Of a DNA stretch of 9,502 nt, positions 1-6,630 are shown piece by piece. Position 1 is the stretch's first letter, and every line of letters begins with the position of its first letter. This DNA is from an uncultured Collinsella sp. (GTDB taxonomy: Bacteria; Actinomycetota; Coriobacteriia; Coriobacteriales; Coriobacteriaceae), in contig UROZ01000077.1 of assembly GCA_900549655.1 (NCBI GenBank), positions 1 through 9,502 on the forward strand, read 5' to 3'. The notes under the pieces were generated by a model. The model was not told where the DNA came from. It saw only the letters and a program-made list of their open reading frames with translations, and searched no databases. Both the position numbers and the translations under genes were made by a program.

Positions 1-6
1 GACGAC

Positions 7-1587
7 ATGGGCTCGTCGGACTACTCCACGGTTGGTCGTTCCGCCGGGCTTATGACCATCCTGACTATCGTGTCTCGCGTCACCGGTTTTATCCGCACGT
101 GGGCAATGGCGGCCGCTATCGGCATGTCGCTACTCTCGTCCTCCTATCAGGTCGCCAACAACCTGCCCAATATGCTCTACGAACTCGTGATGGGTGGCAT
201 GCTCGTGACGGCGTTTTTGCCCGTGTACATGGGCGTGAGGCGTGAGCAGGGTCGCGAGGCCTCGAACGAGTACGTGGGCAACCTGCTCGGCATTCTGCTT
301 TTGGTGCTGGGTGGCATTTCGTTGCTGGGGACCGTGTTCGCCCCGGGCTTTATCTGGACGCAATCGTTCCTTTCGGGTGACGGCGGCAGCATGGATACCG
401 CTGCGTTCATGTTCCGCTTCTTTGCTATCCAGATTCTGTTTTATGGTTTGGGCTCGGTGTTCTCGGGCGTTCTCAACGCACACCGCGACTACTTCTGGTC
501 GACGTTTGCCCCGGTCCTCAACAATGTGATCGTCATTGCGAGCTTTATGGGTTTTGCGCCCGTGTCCGCACAGTTTGGTGAACGTGCCGGCATCATCTTG
601 ATTGCGGCCGGTACGACCCTCGGTGTTTTTGTTCAGATGGCATGTCAGATCCCCGCGCTTGGCAAGCACGGCGTGCATCCCCATATCCATATCGACTTTA
701 AGGACCCCGCACTGCGCCAGACGATTGCGCTCGGTATCCCGACGCTGCTCGCCACGGTGTGCATGTTTGTCTCGACTTCTATCACCAACGCTGCCGCGCT
801 GGTGGTCCAGCCCGAGACTGGTCCTTCCGTCATCGCCTATGCGCGCCTGTGGTACACGCTGCCCTACGCGCTGATTGCCGCCTCGCTTTCGACGGCGCTC
901 TATACCGAGCTCTCTCACGACGCGCAGGAGAAGGATTACGACAGCGTTCGCACGGGCATTTCGCGTGGCGTCGCCCAGATGCTGTTCTTCCTGATTCCGT
1001 TCGCGCTGTACCTGATTGTCTTCGCGCGTCCGCTCAACATGATTTACTGTGCCGGCAAGTTTGATGAGTCCGGCGTGGCGCTGGTGTCCGAGTTCCTTGT
1101 CTACCTGGCGTTCTCGCTGCCGCTCTACGGCGTGGTCGTGTTGATGCAGAAGAGCTTCTCTGCCTTGCTCGACATGAAGCCCTATAGCCGCTATTGCCTG
1201 TATTCTGCCATCGGCCAGGCCGGCTCGGTTCTGCTGTTTGGCGTTGTACTGGGCTTCGGTATGCCCGCAATCGCGCTTTCGTATGTCGTCGACTACGTGA
1301 TCTTGGTCGGCTGTTCGCTGTGGTGGCTGCGTCGTCGCCTGCGTGGTCTTCAGGTCAAATCTATCCTGCATGGCGGTTTCTTTGGCCTTTTGCTCGGTGG
1401 CCTGGGTGCTGCCGCAGGCACCGGCGTCATGTGGGCGCTTGAGCACTTTGTCGGGGCACTTGGCGGCTCGATTCTGATTACTCTTGGCTACGTTTGCGTT
1501 GCGGGTGTCGTCTCGCTTGCTGTTACCTTTGGCCTTGCCGTCGTCCTTAAGATGCCCGAGGTCTCGGCGCTGCTTCGTCGCAAGTAG
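7..1587 (+). CDS. murJ: MurJ lipid II flippase (MviN family), 5' end possibly outside window
   Basis: This is a multi-spanning inner-membrane protein of the MATE/MOP superfamily that flips lipid II across the membrane for peptidoglycan synthesis. It is 526 residues from the first ATG in the window, within the usual range of about 510-560, and hydrophobic segments recur along its whole length (about 14 expected). Visible family landmarks are RVTGFIR at 24-30 with two arginines in the first helix, NNLPNMLYEL at 51-60, a GVLNAHRDYFWSTFAPVLNN stretch at 154-173, and YARLWYTLP at 278-286, whose R280 probably matches a conserved arginine of the central cavity. The NLPNxLYEL form is the actinobacterial style. 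No pseudokinase or other C-terminal extension is present. The frame stays open to base 1 and no ribosome binding site is visible, so translation may begin upstream. The stop codon abuts uvrC. Family assignment is firm; the start is not. Confidence 0.9.
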   Translation: MGSSDYSTVGRSAGLMTILTIVSRVTGFIRTWAMAAAIGMSLLSSSYQVANNLPNMLYELVMGGMLVTAFLPVYMGVRREQGREASNEYVGNLLGILLLVLGGISLLGTVFAPGFIWTQSFLSGDGGSMDTAAFMFRFFAIQILFYGLGSVFSGVLNAHRDYFWSTFAPVLNNVIVIASFMGFAPVSAQFGERAGIILIAAGTTLGVFVQMACQIPALGKHGVHPHIHIDFKDPALRQTIALGIPTLLATVCMFVSTSITNAAALVVQPETGPSVIAYARLWYTLPYALIAASLSTALYTELSHDAQEKDYDSVRTGISRGVAQMLFFLIPFALYLIVFARPLNMIYCAGKFDESGVALVSEFLVYLAFSLPLYGVVVLMQKSFSALLDMKPYSRYCLYSAIGQAGSVLLFGVVLGFGMPAIALSYVVDYVILVGCSLWWLRRRLRGLQVKSILHGGFFGLLLGGLGAAAGTGVMWALEHFVGALGGSILITLGYVCVAGVVSLAVTFGLAVVLKMPEVSALLRRK

Positions 1588-3534
1588 GTGCGCGTGGCCG
1601 GTCACGATAACATTCCAACGCTTGCCGAGCAGGTCTCGCGCGTTCCCACACAGCCCGGATGCTACCTTTGGAAGGATGCCAAGGGCGATGTCATCTACGT
1701 GGGCAAGGCGAAAAACCTGCGCGCCCGCATGCGTCAATACGTGACACTGCAGGATGAGCGTCAAAAGATCCCGCTGATGATGCAGCTGGTGACGAGCTTT
1801 GACTATATCGTGGTGGAGACCGAGCATGAGGCGTTGGTGCTCGAGCGCAATTTGATTGGTCAGTACCATCCGTACTTTAATGTCGACCTCAAGGATGACA
1901 AGAGCTATCCCTTTATCGCCATTACAAAGGGCGACCTGTATCCCGCTATCAAATACACGCGTGAGCGTCATAAGTCGGGAACGCGCTATTTTGGACCCTA
2001 TACTGATAGCCGTGCGGCACGTGAGACGATAGATACGCTGCGCAAGGTTATCCCCATCTGCTCCGCATCCTGTGCGGAGTGGCGTCGTTGTCGTCGTATC
2101 GTCGAGTCCCACAAGGGCGAGGAAGACATCGTCAATATGATTTGCGCGCAAAACGGGCGTCCCTGCTTTGACTACCATGTCGGGCGCGGCCCGGGTGCGT
2201 GTGTCGGCGCGATTTCTCCGGCAGACTATGCCAAGAACGTCAAACGTGTCGAACGCTTTTTGTCGGGCCATCGCAAGGATGTCGTCGATGAGCTGACCTC
2301 GGAGATGACGGATGCCGCCGAGGCGCTCGACTTTGAGCGCGCGGCACGCGTCAAACGTCGTTTGGAGGTCATCAGGGGTCTGGACGATCGTCAGCAAGTC
2401 GTTTTTCCCTCCAGTGTCGATATCGATGTCATCGGTTTCTATCGCGAGGAGACCATCTCTGCCGCTTGCGTCTTCGTCGTTCGCGAGGGCCGAACAGTTC
2501 GCACCTGCGAGTTCATTCTCGACAAGGGTCTTGATGTTGACGAGGAAGAGCTCCAGTCGGGCTTTCTTAAGCGCTATTACGACGAGACGGCTGATATTCC
2601 AGCTGAGATAAACCTCTCTGTCGAGCTTGAGGATGCAGAGGCGCTGGGGGAGTGGCTTGCAGGCAAGCGCGAGCGTTCCTGCCATCTCCATAGGCCGCAG
2701 CGTGGCGAAAAGCACCGTTTGCTCGATATGGCATCCAAAAATGCGCGCCATGCCCTCATGCGCTACATGATGCGAACGGGGTACGCTGACGACCGCACCA
2801 ATCAAGCGCTCCTGGAGCTCGAAAGCGCGCTGGCGCTGCCGGCGCCGCCGATGCGTATCGAGTGCTTCGATATCTCGACGCTGCACGGAACCTTTACCGT
2901 CGCCTCGATGGTGGTGTTTACCAACGGACGCGCCGACAAGAGCCAGTACCGTCGTTTCAAAATTCAGGCCGAATTGGACGAGGCAAACGACTTCGTGTCG
3001 ATGTCCGAGGTTTTGGGACGACGCTATGCTCCCGAGCGCATGGCCGACGAGCGCTTTGGCTCGCGCCCCGATTTGCTCGTTGTCGATGGCGGTAAGCCGC
3101 AATTGACCGCTGCGATCAAGCAACTTGAGGCTCTTGGGCTCGATATACCAGTTTGTGGCTTGGCAAAGGCCGATGAGGAGGTTTTCGTGCCTTGGGACGA
3201 GACTCCCGTCGTGCTTCCGACCGGATCCGCGTCGCTCTATCTAATTAAACAGGTGCGCGATGAATCGCACCGTTTTGCAATCACATTCCATCGTGAGTTG
3301 CGCGATAAAGCCATGACAGTTTCGGTACTCGATGACGTTCCAGGCGTGGGACCCACCAGAAAACGTGCCCTTATGCGCCATTTTGGCTCGATGAAGCGTT
3401 TGCGCGCGGCGAGCGAGCAAGAGATCGCGGAAGTTCGCGGCATACCTGCCGATGTTGCCAAGGCGGTCCACGAGGCGCTCGTTGCGTGGAATGCCGAGCG
3501 CGCCGAGGCGGCGGCTGGCCATTCCGATAGCTAA
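1588..3534 (+). CDS. uvrC: UvrC, excinuclease ABC subunit C
   Basis: This is the cytoplasmic nuclease of nucleotide excision repair, which cuts on both sides of a lesion after UvrA/UvrB recognition. It is 648 residues, normal for the family. Domains in order: GIY-YIG nuclease about 18-100 (Y26, IYVGKA at 36-41, E86, N88); cysteine-containing region 155-207; UVR/UvrB-binding helices about 220-262; RNase H-like nuclease about 420-570 with probable triad D428 (ECFDIS), D500 (LVVDGG) and H561 (RDESHRF); and helix-hairpin-helix DNA binding about 580-635 (VPGVGP, VRGIP). The start is uncertain. GTG 1588 follows the murJ stop directly and has no clear ribosome binding site. GTG 1594, two codons later, has AGGTG at 1586-1590 just before it. 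Coupling to murJ is likely either way. The cysteine pattern is unusual: C158, C162, C168, C186, C193 and C205 are present, but glycine (G201) replaces one of the usual Fe-S cysteines. Codon use is less biased than in the transporter genes. Confidence 0.97.
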   Translation: MRVAGHDNIPTLAEQVSRVPTQPGCYLWKDAKGDVIYVGKAKNLRARMRQYVTLQDERQKIPLMMQLVTSFDYIVVETEHEALVLERNLIGQYHPYFNVDLKDDKSYPFIAITKGDLYPAIKYTRERHKSGTRYFGPYTDSRAARETIDTLRKVIPICSASCAEWRRCRRIVESHKGEEDIVNMICAQNGRPCFDYHVGRGPGACVGAISPADYAKNVKRVERFLSGHRKDVVDELTSEMTDAAEALDFERAARVKRRLEVIRGLDDRQQVVFPSSVDIDVIGFYREETISAACVFVVREGRTVRTCEFILDKGLDVDEEELQSGFLKRYYDETADIPAEINLSVELEDAEALGEWLAGKRERSCHLHRPQRGEKHRLLDMASKNARHALMRYMMRTGYADDRTNQALLELESALALPAPPMRIECFDISTLHGTFTVASMVVFTNGRADKSQYRRFKIQAELDEANDFVSMSEVLGRRYAPERMADERFGSRPDLLVVDGGKPQLTAAIKQLEALGLDIPVCGLAKADEEVFVPWDETPVVLPTGSASLYLIKQVRDESHRFAITFHRELRDKAMTVSVLDDVPGVGPTRKRALMRHFGSMKRLRAASEQEIAEVRGIPADVAKAVHEALVAWNAERAEAAAGHSDS

Positions 3535-3558
3535 ACACGAGCCTAAACTACTGATATA

Positions 3559-3600
3559 CATGATTGCGTGATTTTCAACCATTTATTTCGCCATGATTGC
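3559..3600 (+). repeat. Short direct repeat CATGATTGC
   Basis: CATGATTGC occurs at 3559-3567 and again at 3592-3600, 33 bases apart (about three helical turns), in the AT-richer stretch after uvrC. Such spacing would place both copies on the same face of the DNA, as for a dimeric or cooperative regulator, but nine bases can recur by chance. No convincing uvrC terminator was found in 3535-3634: no GC-rich stem with a T-run is present. Confidence 0.25.
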
Positions 3601-3613
3601 ATGCTGGTTTCGG

Positions 3614-3636
3614 GTTTTATTAACGCTAAAACGTTT
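3614..3636 (+). promoter_or_regulatory. Palindromes overlapping the -35, possible operator
   Basis: A perfect inverted repeat GTTTTA (3614-3619) / TAAAAC (3627-3632) with a 7-base centre sits just upstream of the proposed -35. The palindrome AAACGTTT (3629-3636) overlaps the first two bases of the -35. A central CG flanked by A and T runs resembles LacI-family operators in style. A repressor bound here would block the promoter. No regulator gene is present in the window, so this is suggestive only. Confidence 0.35.
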
Positions 3637-3667
3637 GACTAGTCATGGTGAACAACCCTGCTATCCT
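3635..3667 (+). promoter_or_regulatory. Probable promoter of the peptide transporter operon
   Basis: TTGACT (3635-3640) fits a sigma-70 type -35. Downstream, TGCTATCCT (3659-3667) looks like an extended -10 (TG-N-TATCCT, four of six matches to TATAAT). The spacer is 21 bases to TATCCT, which is long, or 18 bases if TGCTAT (3659-3664) is the -10. An extended -10 can partly compensate for a poorly spaced -35. Transcription would start near 3673, giving a leader of about 225 bases before the ATG at 3900. A second TTGACG at 3673-3678 lacks a well-placed -10. Confidence 0.5.
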
Positions 3668-3694
3668 GCGGGTTGACGAAGACTGATATCTCAC

Positions 3695-3789
3695 CTCGCC
3701 GATACATACTGTCTGGCGAATCGTTTGTCAACGAATTCGGTGAACGGTAGTAAATACCGTTCAAGCGGATGTATGTATCGGTCGCCGAG
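3695..3789 (+). promoter_or_regulatory. Structured leader RNA, three-way junction, possible cis-regulatory element
   Basis: Three stems can be paired by eye. P1 joins 3699-3709 to 3771-3781 (11 perfect pairs) and continues with CTCG 3695-3698 to CGAG 3786-3789 past a four-base bulge (3782-3785). P2 joins CGAATCGTT 3717-3725 to AACGAATTCG 3730-3739 (nine pairs, A3734 bulged, loop TGTC). P3 joins 3741-3749 to 3755-3763 (nine pairs, loop GTAAA). The junction strands are 3710-3716, 3740 and 3764-3770. It lies in the transcribed leader some 20 bases after the likely start site. I do not recognise motifs of the purine, TPP, SAM, cobalamin, glycine, lysine, guanidine or T-box classes. It could be a ligand- or protein-binding RNA, or a set of DNA operators. 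Confidence 0.55.
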
Positions 3790-3877
3790 CGCGGCACCTC
3801 AGTTGGGTTCGTCGGTAGGTAAGGTATATATCGTCCGCAAGTTGCGCGGGGGCAAGTCTAGGTGCTCCCGAGTAAGA
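3790..3877 (+). promoter_or_regulatory. Second half of the leader, alternative pairings
   Basis: A hairpin pairs 3847-3854 with 3863-3870 (eight pairs including one G-U, loop of eight). It is not followed by a T-run, so it is not a classical terminator. GCACCT 3794-3799 is perfectly complementary to AGGTGC 3860-3865 and would compete with that hairpin. GTATATATCG 3824-3833 nearly copies the 3' strand of P1 (GTATGTATCG 3771-3780) and can pair with 3700-3709 at nine of ten positions. Short frames here lack ribosome binding sites and coding character, so I call no gene. Confidence 0.4.
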
Positions 3878-3896
3878 TTCTCTATTGATAGGAGAA
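3878..3896 (+). promoter_or_regulatory. Ribosome binding site of the binding-protein gene inside a hairpin
   Basis: GGAG (3891-3894) lies five bases before ATG 3900 and fixes that start over the in-frame TTG at 3885. TTCTC (3878-3882) pairs with GAGAA (3892-3896), and TA (3883-3884) pairs with TA (3889-3890) past a bulged G, closing a TTGA loop. The small stem would partly hide the Shine-Dalgarno sequence and allow control of translation. The stem is weak alone (seven pairs). Confidence 0.5.
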
Positions 3897-3899
3897 GAC

Positions 3900-5513
3900 A
3901 TGGCCATCATCAACAAGGGTATGTCCAGGCGTTCGTTCCTCGGCCTCACCGGCAGCGTCGCTGCTGTCGCAGGGCTTGGTCTCACCGGCTGCGGTGGCAG
4001 CTCTAGCGACGAGGGTTCCGCTTCCGGTTCCACCGATTCCGCCAACCGTGGCGGCGGCGTGATCACCGCTGGTTCCGCTTACGCTCCGTCCAGCTTCGAT
4101 CCCGCCAGCACCGGCTCCGCTGTGGGCCTGGGTGCTAACTGGCACGTCGTCGAGGGCCTCTACGGCATCGATTACCACGACTACAGCACCTTCAACGAGC
4201 TCGCCACCGACGATCCCAAGTCTGTGGACGACACCACTTTCGAGGTCACCATCCGCAAGGGTGCCAAGTTCTCCGATGGCACCGAGGTCACCGCTGACGA
4301 TGTTGTCGCCTCCTACACCGCTTGCGCCGCTTCCGCTACCTATGCTCCGTTCTTCCAGCCCTTCGAGTCCATCGAGGCCAAGGACGCCAGCACCGTGACG
4401 GTCAAGACCAAGGTCCCCAACTTCTCCCTGCTCAAGGATCGTCTGGCCATCGTCCGCGTTACCCCGGCCACTCAGACCGAGGAGGATCGCGCCAAGCAGC
4501 CGATCGGCTCCGGCCCCTGGATGTACGACTCTATCTCCGATACCGAGATTACCCTGGTTCCCAATCCTGAGTACAACGGTGAGTATGCTGCCGAGGATAA
4601 GAAGATCCAGTACAGCATCCTGACCGACCCCACCGCTCGCGTTACCGCTCAGCAGGAGGGCTCCACGCTCGTTATGGAGCTCGTTACCGCTGACGCCGTC
4701 GACCAGCTTGAGAGCGCCGGCTGCAAGATCGATAACGTTCAGGGTTTCGGCACCCGCTTCATCATGTTCAACGTCGCCAAGGAGCCTTGGAACAACGTCA
4801 AGGTCCGTCAGGCTGTCATGTATGCGCTCGACACCGAGAAGATGGTCAGCAACACCTTCGCCGGCCTTGCCACCGCTGCCAGCTGCTACCTGCCCAAGAG
4901 CTTCACCAACTATCATGAGGCTTCCACGGTGTACAAGACCGACGCCAAGAAGGCTAAGAAGCTCATCGAGGAGTCTGGCATCACCCCGGGTGCCATCACC
5001 CTGCGCACCACCGACAACGAGCAGATTAAGGGCATGGCCGCCCAGGTCAAGAACGACCTCGACGCTCTCGGCTTCGATGTGACCATCCAGACCGATACCT
5101 CGCCGGCCACCTACGCTGCCATCGACGGCGGCGAGGCCTACGATATCCTCCTTGCCCCTGGCGATCCTTCCTGCTTCGGCGCCGACCCCGACCTGCTGCT
5201 CAACTGGTGGTACGGCGACAACGTCTGGATGCAGACCCGTTGCCCGTGGAAGGAGTCCGCTGAGTGGCAGAAGCTCCACAGTCTCATGGACGAGGCTCTT
5301 GCCGCCGAGGGCGACGAGCAGCAGAAGAAGTGGAACGAGTGCTTCGACATCATTGCCGACAACGCCGTTCTGTACCCCGTTGTCCACGTCAAGACCGTCT
5401 CCGCTTCCTGGGACGATCCGTCCACTGCGCCCAACGGCGAGGCCCTCGATGGCTTCAAGGGCATCGGCACGACGAGCATGTCCTTCAGGGGCGTTGCGAC
5501 CGTCAAGGCGTAA
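3900..5513 (+). CDS. dppA: Peptide-type ABC transporter solute-binding lipoprotein (SBP_bac_5 family)
   Basis: This is the extracytoplasmic receptor of the importer, expected to capture an oligopeptide or similar solute and deliver it to the permeases. It has 537 residues, typical for the family. The signal region has a twin-arginine motif SRRSFL (9-14), a hydrophobic stretch (16-29) and lipobox LTGC with C31 as the predicted lipidated residue, followed by a Ser/Gly-rich linker (about 32-53). Family landmarks include VVEGLYGID at 83-91, TIRKGAKFSDGTEVTADDV at 117-135, GSGPWMY at 203-209 and VRQAVMYALD at 302-311. Six further cysteines (142, 275, 329, 425, 448, 481) could form disulfides outside the cell. 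It is first in the operon, behind a structured leader, with a narrow codon set suggesting high expression. The symbol gives the position in the Dpp family only. Substrate is unknown; peptide is most likely, and nickel or sugar members of the family are not excluded. Confidence 0.93.
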   Translation: MAIINKGMSRRSFLGLTGSVAAVAGLGLTGCGGSSSDEGSASGSTDSANRGGGVITAGSAYAPSSFDPASTGSAVGLGANWHVVEGLYGIDYHDYSTFNELATDDPKSVDDTTFEVTIRKGAKFSDGTEVTADDVVASYTACAASATYAPFFQPFESIEAKDASTVTVKTKVPNFSLLKDRLAIVRVTPATQTEEDRAKQPIGSGPWMYDSISDTEITLVPNPEYNGEYAAEDKKIQYSILTDPTARVTAQQEGSTLVMELVTADAVDQLESAGCKIDNVQGFGTRFIMFNVAKEPWNNVKVRQAVMYALDTEKMVSNTFAGLATAASCYLPKSFTNYHEASTVYKTDAKKAKKLIEESGITPGAITLRTTDNEQIKGMAAQVKNDLDALGFDVTIQTDTSPATYAAIDGGEAYDILLAPGDPSCFGADPDLLLNWWYGDNVWMQTRCPWKESAEWQKLHSLMDEALAAEGDEQQKKWNECFDIIADNAVLYPVVHVKTVSASWDDPSTAPNGEALDGFKGIGTTSMSFRGVATVKA

Positions 5514-5562
5514 GACTCGCTTGAGTCTGTATGCAGGATGTCGGTCGTTGGGACCGTATCCT
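5513..5562 (+). promoter_or_regulatory. Two hairpins after the binding-protein stop codon
   Basis: The first hairpin pairs AGACTC 5513-5518 with GAGTCT 5523-5528 (loop GCTT) and includes the last base of the stop codon. The second pairs AGGAT 5535-5539 with ATCCT 5558-5562 and CGGTC 5542-5546 with GACCG 5552-5556 across a small internal loop. Neither has a T-run. They could protect the 3' end of the binding-protein mRNA from exonucleases. Confidence 0.4.
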
Positions 5563-5575
5563 CATAGTTGAAACA

Positions 5576-5609
5576 AAGACCCGGGCGGCAACGATGTCGC
5601 TCGGGTCTT
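5576..5609 (+). terminator. Strong intercistronic hairpin, leaky terminator or processing site
   Basis: A 15-pair stem (5576-5590 with 5595-5609, two G-U pairs) closes an ACGA loop. It is preceded by A-rich sequence and followed by TCTTGTAATG, which has only a poor T tract. Sitting between the binding-protein gene and the permease gene, it most likely reduces read-through or marks a cleavage/stability point, so that the receptor is made in excess over the membrane parts. A fully efficient terminator is unlikely because the rest of the operon has no clear promoter of its own. Confidence 0.6.
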
Positions 5610-5612
5610 GTA

Positions 5613-5630
5613 ATGAGTATCCGTACTCAT
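5613..5630 (+). promoter_or_regulatory. Short hairpin after the intercistronic stem
   Basis: ATGAGTA (5613-5619) pairs perfectly with TACTCAT (5624-5630) around a TCCG loop, only three bases after the strong hairpin. It may stack on it or serve as a 5' end protector for the downstream transcript. Confidence 0.4.
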
Positions 5631-5659
5631 ATACCAGTTGGTCCTACCGACAAAAGAAA

Positions 5660-5665
5660 GGGGAG
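5660..5665 (+). promoter_or_regulatory. Ribosome binding site of the DppB gene
   Basis: GGGGAG five bases before GTG 5671 decides that start. The frame is open further upstream to a TTG at 5638, but that codon has no such site and the added residues (VLPTKERGEN) do not fit the family N-terminus. Confidence 0.75.
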
Positions 5666-5670
5666 AGAAC

Positions 5671-6627
5671 GTGAACAACTTGCTACGTTTGATTGGAAGG
5701 CGTCTTGTGGCGCTGCCGATCATGGCATTGGGCGTCACCGTCCTGGTGTTCTTCCTTATGTCGTTCTCCAAGACCGACCCCGCCTACACGGCGTTGGGTG
5801 ACGGTGCCTCGCCCGAGGCGGTTGCCGAGTACCATGAGAAGTATGGTCTGGACGACCCCTGGCCCGTGCGCTACGTGCGCTATATGGGCGATTTGATCCA
5901 TGGCGACATGGGCACCTATGGTGCTGCTCGCAACTCCGTTGCCAAGCGCATCTCCACGGCCCTGCCCGTTACGATGCAGCTGACCTTCATCGGTCTTGCC
6001 ATCGGTGCGGTCGTTTCGTTTTTGCTCGGCGTCATCGCGGCACTGTATCGCGACAAATGGCCGGACCAAGTGATCCGCGTCTTTTCCATCGCCGGCTTGG
6101 CAACCCCGTCGTTCTGGCTTGCCGTTCTGTTGATCCTGCTGTTCTCTTCCTACCTTAAGGTGCTCCCGGCATCGGGTGCTCTGCCTCACTTCACCACGAA
6201 TCCGGTTGGCTATCTGGGACGTATGATCATGCCCGCCATCGCCTTGGCATTTCCGCTGACGGGCCAGATGACTCGTATCGTGCGTACCGCCATGGTCGAG
6301 GAGCTCGACAAGGATTATGTCCGTATGGCTCGCGGCGCCGGCGTTCCCGAGAAGGTCGTCGTCGGCATCAACGTTCTTCGCAATGCGCTGATCACCCCGG
6401 TCACCACCCTCGGTCTTAAGATCGGTTACCTCATGGGCGGCGCTGTCGTCATCGAGGTTATCTTCAACCTCCCCGGCATGGGCACCGCGATTCTGCAGGG
6501 CGTTCAGGGCAACGAGGCGAACCTGGTTCAGGGCGTCGTTATCGTCGTTGCTCTTGCCTTCATCATCATCAACATCGTGGTTGACATGCTCTACCTGCTC
6601 ATCAACCCGCGCATCAGGACGGTGTAG
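5671..6627 (+). CDS. dppB: Peptide-type ABC transporter permease, DppB/OppB family
   Basis: This inner-membrane subunit forms half of the translocation channel. It has 318 residues from the GTG with a good ribosome binding site; family members are usually 305-340. The N-terminus MNNLLRLIGRRLVALPIMALGV leads into membrane segment 1 (about 12-31), followed by the typical external loop with HEKYGLDDPWPVRYVRYM at 55-72 and GDMG at 78-81. Further hydrophobic segments lie near 99-125, 135-160, 185-200, 245-275 and 286-309. The EAA-type loop that contacts an ATPase is at about 210-240 (EELDKDYVRMARGAGV, then LRNAL). The conserved FNLPGMG is at 265-271. It is separated from the binding-protein gene by 157 bases of hairpins and from the next gene by three bases. 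The substrate-specific symbol reflects family only. Confidence 0.95.
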   Translation: MNNLLRLIGRRLVALPIMALGVTVLVFFLMSFSKTDPAYTALGDGASPEAVAEYHEKYGLDDPWPVRYVRYMGDLIHGDMGTYGAARNSVAKRISTALPVTMQLTFIGLAIGAVVSFLLGVIAALYRDKWPDQVIRVFSIAGLATPSFWLAVLLILLFSSYLKVLPASGALPHFTTNPVGYLGRMIMPAIALAFPLTGQMTRIVRTAMVEELDKDYVRMARGAGVPEKVVVGINVLRNALITPVTTLGLKIGYLMGGAVVIEVIFNLPGMGTAILQGVQGNEANLVQGVVIVVALAFIIINIVVDMLYLLINPRIRTV

Positions 6628-6630
6628 ATT

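Noticed and set aside
130..3123. A very long open frame (997 codons) on the minus strand across murJ and uvrC
   Set aside because: It is codon-aligned with the sense genes and stays open because TTA, CTA and TCA codons are absent there. Its translation has no recognisable domain, and the sense genes are unmistakable.
3673..3710. TTGACG at 3673-3678 as a second promoter
   Set aside because: No -10 hexamer lies 16-18 bases downstream; the nearest AT-containing candidate is GATACA at a 22-base spacing.
3847..3870. Hairpin considered as a rho-independent terminator or attenuator
   Set aside because: No T-run follows, only AGTAAGATTCTCT, so it is kept only as part of the leader fold.
3673..3899. 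T-box, purine, SAM or other known riboswitch
   Set aside because: No AGGGTGG-type T-box motif and no class-defining junction or loop sequences were recognised by eye. A covariance-model search could overturn this.
3725..4006. Small plus-strand frame across the leader
   Set aside because: It starts inside the P2 hairpin with no ribosome binding site, overlaps the first 107 bases of the binding-protein gene out of frame, and its product has no recognisable features.
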